Assembly: GCA_036846645.1 (NCBI GenBank)
Contig: DAIUBN010000121.1
Coordinates: forward strand, 1-9,656
Length of the DNA: 9,656 nucleotides
Direction of reading: 5' to 3'
Source of the DNA: JAAYUD01 sp036846645
GTDB taxonomy: Bacteria; Bacteroidota; Bacteroidia; Bacteroidales; Bacteroidaceae
Shown here: one piece after another, positions 6,468 to 9,656 of the stretch
Numbering within the stretch: the first letter of the stretch is position 1
How the letters are laid out: the number at the start of each line of letters is the position of its first letter
The notes under the pieces: generated by a model
What the model was told of the DNA's origin: nothing
Database searches by the model: none
Seen by the model: only the letters and a program-made list of their open reading frames with translations
Position numbers and translations under genes: made by a program

Positions 6468-6999
6468 CGAGATATTCTATAGCCTGCAAGGCGAAGGGTA
6501 CCACACAGGCACACCTGCTGTATTCATCAGATTTTCGGGTTGCAACCTGCATTGTTCTTACTGCGACACTCGCCACGAAGACGGCAAGATGATGACCGAC
6601 GAAGAAATTGTTGCAGAAGTAGTGAAGTATCCTGCCCGAATGGTGGTTCTCACTGGTGGCGAGCCAAGCCTATGGATAGATAAAACATTAATAGACCAAC
6701 TCCATGACCACAACAAATACATCACTATCGAGACGAACGGAACTCACAATCTGCCCGACGGAATTGATTGGATAACTTGTTCACCAAAAGAAGGAGGCGA
6801 AGTTGTATTGAACAGAATAGACGAACTGAAAGTTGTATATCAAGGCCAGAGTTTAGAACAATACAATCGTTACATCACCCCTAATCGCTTTCTCCAACCC
6901 TGTTCCAACAAGAATGTACAAGAGACGATAGAATGTATAAAACAGAATCCTGAATGGCGACTCAGCATGCAAATACATTTGATTACTCATATCAGATAA
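6454..6999 (+). CDS. queE: 7-carboxy-7-deazaguanine synthase (radical SAM)
   Basis: QueE rearranges 6-carboxytetrahydropterin to 7-carboxy-7-deazaguanine using a 4Fe-4S cluster, S-adenosylmethionine and Mg2+. The cluster motif is the standard CxxxCxxC: Cys30, Cys34, Cys37 in SGCNLHCSYCDT, with Thr39 at the Mg2+-binding position. FYSLQGEG (8-15) is the QueE N-terminal signature, and TGGEPS (67-72) is the SAM-binding motif. TIETNGT and SPKEGG blocks follow. At 181 residues it is a short form of the family, consistent with the reduced barrel. The C-terminal block reads LSMQIHLITHIR where LQTHK-type sequences are usual; the Gln and His remain, but the following Lys is replaced by Leu. It overlaps queD by 14 bases and should share its promoter and riboswitch-like leader. 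The next pathway genes, queC and queF, are not in this window. Confidence 0.95.
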   Translation: MRKINEIFYSLQGEGYHTGTPAVFIRFSGCNLHCSYCDTRHEDGKMMTDEEIVAEVVKYPARMVVLTGGEPSLWIDKTLIDQLHDHNKYITIETNGTHNLPDGIDWITCSPKEGGEVVLNRIDELKVVYQGQSLEQYNRYITPNRFLQPCSNKNVQETIECIKQNPEWRLSMQIHLITHIR

Positions 7000-7050
7000 A
7001 TAGCATATAGAAATAAAGTGTAGAAAAGACCAAAAATCTTATCTCAAATG

Positions 7051-7083
7051 CTTGCTGTTTCACAAATTTATTTTCTATCTTCG
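7051..7083 (+). promoter_or_regulatory. Promoter of the carboxypeptidase gene, abutting its start codon
   Basis: CTTG at 7051-7054 and TATCTTCG at 7076-7083 are separated by 21 bases, a good fit to the Bacteroidota TTTG...TAnnTTTG promoter with one mismatch in each box. The -7 box ends only four bases before the ATG at 7088, so the predicted transcription start lies at or within a base or two of that ATG. The message would be leaderless or nearly so. Confidence 0.5.
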
Positions 7084-7087
7084 CAGC

Positions 7088-8017
7088 ATGAAAAAGATAA
7101 ATAGAAAATTCATCATATACTCACTCATTGTAGTGGGAATCATCTGCATAATAATTGTAATAGGCAATAGCCACTGTTCATCAAAGTCTTCTAAGCCTAA
7201 GGCAGAATATGTAAGAACCGATCCCAACAAGTCGGCTTCGGGCATTGATACCAGGACAGAAAGGACAAATCAGAAAGAACTTTCCGACGGTATAACTGCT
7301 GATGCTGCTATCGTCTATAATGCATCAACAGGCAATGCCATCTTCGAAAAGAATGCCGACCGACGCGAATATCCGGCCAGCATGACTAAGATGATGACAG
7401 GCATACTTGCCATAGAAAGCGGAAAGATAAATGATGAAATCACCATCAGCAAAGCAGCAAGCGATGCTTCATATACCTTTCTTAAAACAGGCGATAAACT
7501 CACCATGTCTGAACTGCTTTACATGCTGATGCTCTCCTCAAACAACGGCGCAGCTGTAGCTCTTGCCGAATATCTATCTACTCCTGGAGAAAACTTTGCG
7601 GCAAAGATGAACAAAAAAGCAAGGGCAATTGGTATGATGGATACACATTTCATCACACCAAATGGAATGCACCACAACGACCATTACTCTACAGCTAGAG
7701 ATATGGCTAAACTCGGTGCCTACTGCATGCGCAATCCGCAATTCAAAGTTTATGTCGATACCGAGCAACATCGGGCAAGATGGAAAGTACCCGCAGGCAA
7801 ACATTATGCTTGCTACAACGAGAACAAATTACTTAGCCTTTATGACGGTGTAAACGGCATCAAAACCGGCTATACCGAACCTGCGCAATGTTGCCTCGCT
7901 ACTTCTTACGAAAAGAATGGCAAGCACTTAGTAGTAGTGGTAATGCACTCTAAAAGAGGACAATTTAAATACCACGATACTACAAAATTGCTCGATTGGG
8001 CTATCAGAAGAATTTAG
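7088..8017 (+). CDS. D-alanyl-D-alanine carboxypeptidase, S11 penicillin-binding protein
   Basis: This 309-residue enzyme trims the terminal D-Ala from peptidoglycan stem peptides in the periplasm and is a target of beta-lactams. All three active-site motifs of serine peptidase family S11 are present: SMTK (Ser98 nucleophile, Lys101), SNN (Ser151, Asn153) and KTG (259-261) in GIKTGYTEPA. Residues about 8-26 form a strongly hydrophobic segment after a basic N-terminus, so it is probably anchored in the inner membrane. Cys30 follows it but lacks a proper lipobox. A polar linker (about 31-65) separates anchor and catalytic domain. The C-terminal beta domain of E. coli PBP5 is absent, as the protein ends soon after the catalytic domain. 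I chose ATG 7088 over an in-frame TTG at 7052, because the promoter box lies between the two and the MKK start gives a normal signal anchor. It could be labelled DacA- or DacF-like; I leave the symbol open. Confidence 0.93.
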   Translation: MKKINRKFIIYSLIVVGIICIIIVIGNSHCSSKSSKPKAEYVRTDPNKSASGIDTRTERTNQKELSDGITADAAIVYNASTGNAIFEKNADRREYPASMTKMMTGILAIESGKINDEITISKAASDASYTFLKTGDKLTMSELLYMLMLSSNNGAAVALAEYLSTPGENFAAKMNKKARAIGMMDTHFITPNGMHHNDHYSTARDMAKLGAYCMRNPQFKVYVDTEQHRARWKVPAGKHYACYNENKLLSLYDGVNGIKTGYTEPAQCCLATSYEKNGKHLVVVVMHSKRGQFKYHDTTKLLDWAIRRI

Positions 8018-8032
8018 GCTTTATAAATTCTT
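8008..8032. terminator. Inverted repeat spanning two convergent stop codons, possible weak bidirectional terminator
   Basis: AAGAATTTA (8008-8016) and TAAATTCTT (8024-8032) are perfect 9-base inverted repeats around a 7-base loop. The stem overlaps the carboxypeptidase stop (8015-8017), and the loop holds the start of the pyruvate kinase stop (8021-8023). Seven of nine pairs are A-T, and only short T stretches follow, so this would be a weak terminator. With three bases between the genes it is nonetheless the only candidate for separating the two transcripts. Confidence 0.35.
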
Positions 8033-9472
8033 TTCTAAATTCGGCAGATGGAACATATACGATTTGTCGAATACTTCTTTCACTCTATTGATCTCGAGAT
8101 ACGTAGTACCACCACCTTCGCCTAGACTACCGCTAAGATAAGCCACCTTATCTTTCAATTGGATATATCCTTTCTGACGCAACATTCGCAATGCCGCCAT
8201 AAAACATTCTTGCGGAGTAATGCGCTCATGCTGATAAACAGCTATCACACCATAACTCAAAGAGAGAAGTCGGATGAGACGTTCGTTATAACATATTGCT
8301 AGTACAGGATTCGGTCCACGAAAGGCAGCCAGATTGCGGGCAGTACGTCCGGTATTGCTATCGGTGATAATACCCTTCACTTCTAGTTTTTCGGTAGCAT
8401 CTATAGCACTCTTTGCCAAGAACTCTGTAATACCGCAATTATCGCTTAAAGGAATCGGTATATTGTTCTCTTTCAACTTGTCTTTTTCTGCCTGTTCGGC
8501 AATGGCAGCCATAGTAGTTACCGCTTCAACAGGATAATCACCCGATGCAGTCTCGCCACTCAGCATCAAAGCATCTGTGCGATAGTAGATTGCATTGGCA
8601 ATATCGGTAACCTCGGCACGAGTGGGACGAGGATTATGAATCATCGTATGAAGCATCTGCGTGGCAACAATCACCGGTTTTTTGGCAAGAATACATTTCT
8701 TAATGATGATGCGCTGAATACCAGGAATACGTTCAATGGGGACTTCGATACCCAAATCACCACGAGCAATCATAATGCCGTATGAAGCATCAATAATCTC
8801 ATCAATATTGTCTACACCCTCCTGATTCTCTATTTTGGATATAATCTTTATCGGACTCTTTTGCTCGTCAAGAATCTTCTGAACAGCCATCACATCTTCC
8901 TTACTTCTAACAAAAGAATGAGCAATAAAATCGATATCCTCATCTATAGCCAGCAAGATATTGGCTTTATCTTTTTTGGTAAGAGCAGGCAGATTGATAT
9001 GCGCTCCCGGTACATTGACACTCTTATGAGAACCTAGATTTCCATCATTCTGAACTTCGACAATCAGCATTCCATCTTCTTTAGAAATAACTTTCATGGC
9101 AAGTTCACCATCATCAAAAAGCACGTCCGAACCAATAGAAATATCATCGGTAAGATAAGGATAAGATACGTTGATCACATCGTGAGTCGTATCACTATCT
9201 GGACAACAAGCTATTTTGACTTGCTCGCCCTTATGATATGGTATAGGAGAATCACATCCGGTAGTACGAATCTCAGGACCTTTAGTGTCTATCATCAAAG
9301 CGATATGACGGGATACCTCCCTTGTATTCTTAATGATCATCTTCAAGCCATCGGGAGTGGCATGTGCTGTGTTCATTCTTACGACATTCATTCCAGCATC
9401 AAAAAGCTGACGGATAAAGCTTACACTGCATCGGCGGTCACTGATGGAGGCAACAATCTTTGTCTGTTTCAT
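8021..9472 (-). CDS. pyk: Pyruvate kinase
   Basis: Pyruvate kinase transfers phosphate from phosphoenolpyruvate to ADP in the last step of glycolysis, in the cytoplasm. The 483-residue length is normal. The barrel begins with TKIVASIS (4-11) and GMNVVRMN (27-34, Arg32 and Asn34). DTKGPEIR (62-69) has Glu67 at the position associated with K+ dependence. The B domain spans about 71-160. The active site follows: ISKIEN with Lys213 and Glu215, ARGDLG (236-241) with Asp239, then TQML and PTRAEVTDIANAI. A C-terminal regulatory-type domain (about 340-480) completes the protein, and no extra PEP-synthase-like tail is present. The usual NFSHG after Arg is NTAHA here, so the serine that helps bind K+ in the muscle enzyme is alanine (Ala36). 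It is convergent with the carboxypeptidase gene and has its own promoter box upstream. Confidence 0.96.
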   Translation of the reverse strand: MKQTKIVASISDRRCSVSFIRQLFDAGMNVVRMNTAHATPDGLKMIIKNTREVSRHIALMIDTKGPEIRTTGCDSPIPYHKGEQVKIACCPDSDTTHDVINVSYPYLTDDISIGSDVLFDDGELAMKVISKEDGMLIVEVQNDGNLGSHKSVNVPGAHINLPALTKKDKANILLAIDEDIDFIAHSFVRSKEDVMAVQKILDEQKSPIKIISKIENQEGVDNIDEIIDASYGIMIARGDLGIEVPIERIPGIQRIIIKKCILAKKPVIVATQMLHTMIHNPRPTRAEVTDIANAIYYRTDALMLSGETASGDYPVEAVTTMAAIAEQAEKDKLKENNIPIPLSDNCGITEFLAKSAIDATEKLEVKGIITDSNTGRTARNLAAFRGPNPVLAICYNERLIRLLSLSYGVIAVYQHERITPQECFMAALRMLRQKGYIQLKDKVAYLSGSLGEGGGTTYLEINRVKEVFDKSYMFHLPNLEKNL

Positions 9473-9519
9473 TGATTAAAAATTTGGGTGAAAACTAAAA
9501 ACAATCTTATTTACGGCTG

Positions 9520-9527
9520 CAAATTTA
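9520..9527 (-). promoter_or_regulatory. pyk: Bacteroidota -7 box for pyruvate kinase
   Basis: Read on the minus strand this is TAAATTTG followed by CAGC, an exact TAnnTTTG match. It lies 48 bases before the pyruvate kinase start codon, giving a leader of about 40 bases. No clear -33 element is seen at the normal spacing. Confidence 0.5.
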
Positions 9528-9574
9528 GCAAAAAAAGATGATTCATCATTTATGCTATATAGATATTTAACTAG

Positions 9575-9656
9575 TTACATATAATATATAAACTTTTCGA
9601 GCAACAGAATAAACTTGTCCGCTTCAGTATCAACAAAGCAGAACAAACATTTATAT
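9575..9656 (-). CDS. Possible C-terminal end of an upstream minus-strand gene
   Basis: A minus-strand frame enters from the right window edge and stays open for 26 codons before TAA at 9575-9577. Its translation includes FVDTEADKFILLLEKF, which has the mixed acidic and hydrophobic pattern of a terminal amphipathic helix. A run this short can occur by chance, so I give it low weight and no function. The bases between it and the pyruvate kinase promoter (9528-9574) show nothing recognisable. Confidence 0.3.
   Translation of the reverse strand, partial: YKCLFCFVDTEADKFILLLEKFIYYM

Noticed and set aside
7052..7087. Upstream in-frame TTG start for the carboxypeptidase
   Set aside because: It would place the promoter -7 box inside the coding sequence and add 12 residues before a normal MKK signal-anchor start; ATG at 7088 is simpler.

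Overview
The window looks like ordinary chromosome from a member of the Bacteroidota, probably order Bacteroidales. The evidence is the AT-rich composition, the lack of Shine-Dalgarno sequences, repeated promoter -7 boxes of the Bacteroidota type (TAnnTTTG) upstream of nearly every transcription unit, and a gene set with typical Bacteroides/Prevotella protein signatures. I see no mobile element, CRISPR array, tRNA or rRNA. The genus cannot be fixed from this sequence alone.

Layout. (1) Bases 1-2324, minus strand: a secreted GH84 beta-N-acetylglucosaminidase cut by the left window edge. (2) Divergent from it, 2509-5129: a two-gene amino-acid-type ABC importer, made of an ATPase with an unusual C-terminal extension and a fused substrate-binding/permease protein whose binding domain has its two halves in swapped order. 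(3) 5261-6049: a membrane-associated TerB plus J-domain (DjlA-like) co-chaperone. (4) 6101-6999: a queuosine-precursor unit, queD-queE with a 14-base overlap. It is preceded by a compact pseudoknot that matches the preQ1-I riboswitch and ends four bases before the queD start codon. (5) 7088-8017: a membrane-anchored D-Ala-D-Ala carboxypeptidase (S11 family). (6) Convergent with it and only three bases away, 8021-9472 on the minus strand: pyruvate kinase. The last 82 bases may hold the end of another minus-strand gene.

How the parts fit. queD and queE carry out successive steps from 7,8-dihydroneopterin triphosphate to 7-carboxy-7-deazaguanine, and the leader would let the downstream product preQ1 switch off their translation. 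The two ABC genes should form one importer. The remaining genes (glycan hydrolase, co-chaperone, cell-wall carboxypeptidase, glycolytic enzyme) are independent single-gene units with their own promoter-like sequences. The two most interesting features are the permuted binding domain of the importer and the preQ1-I-like leader.
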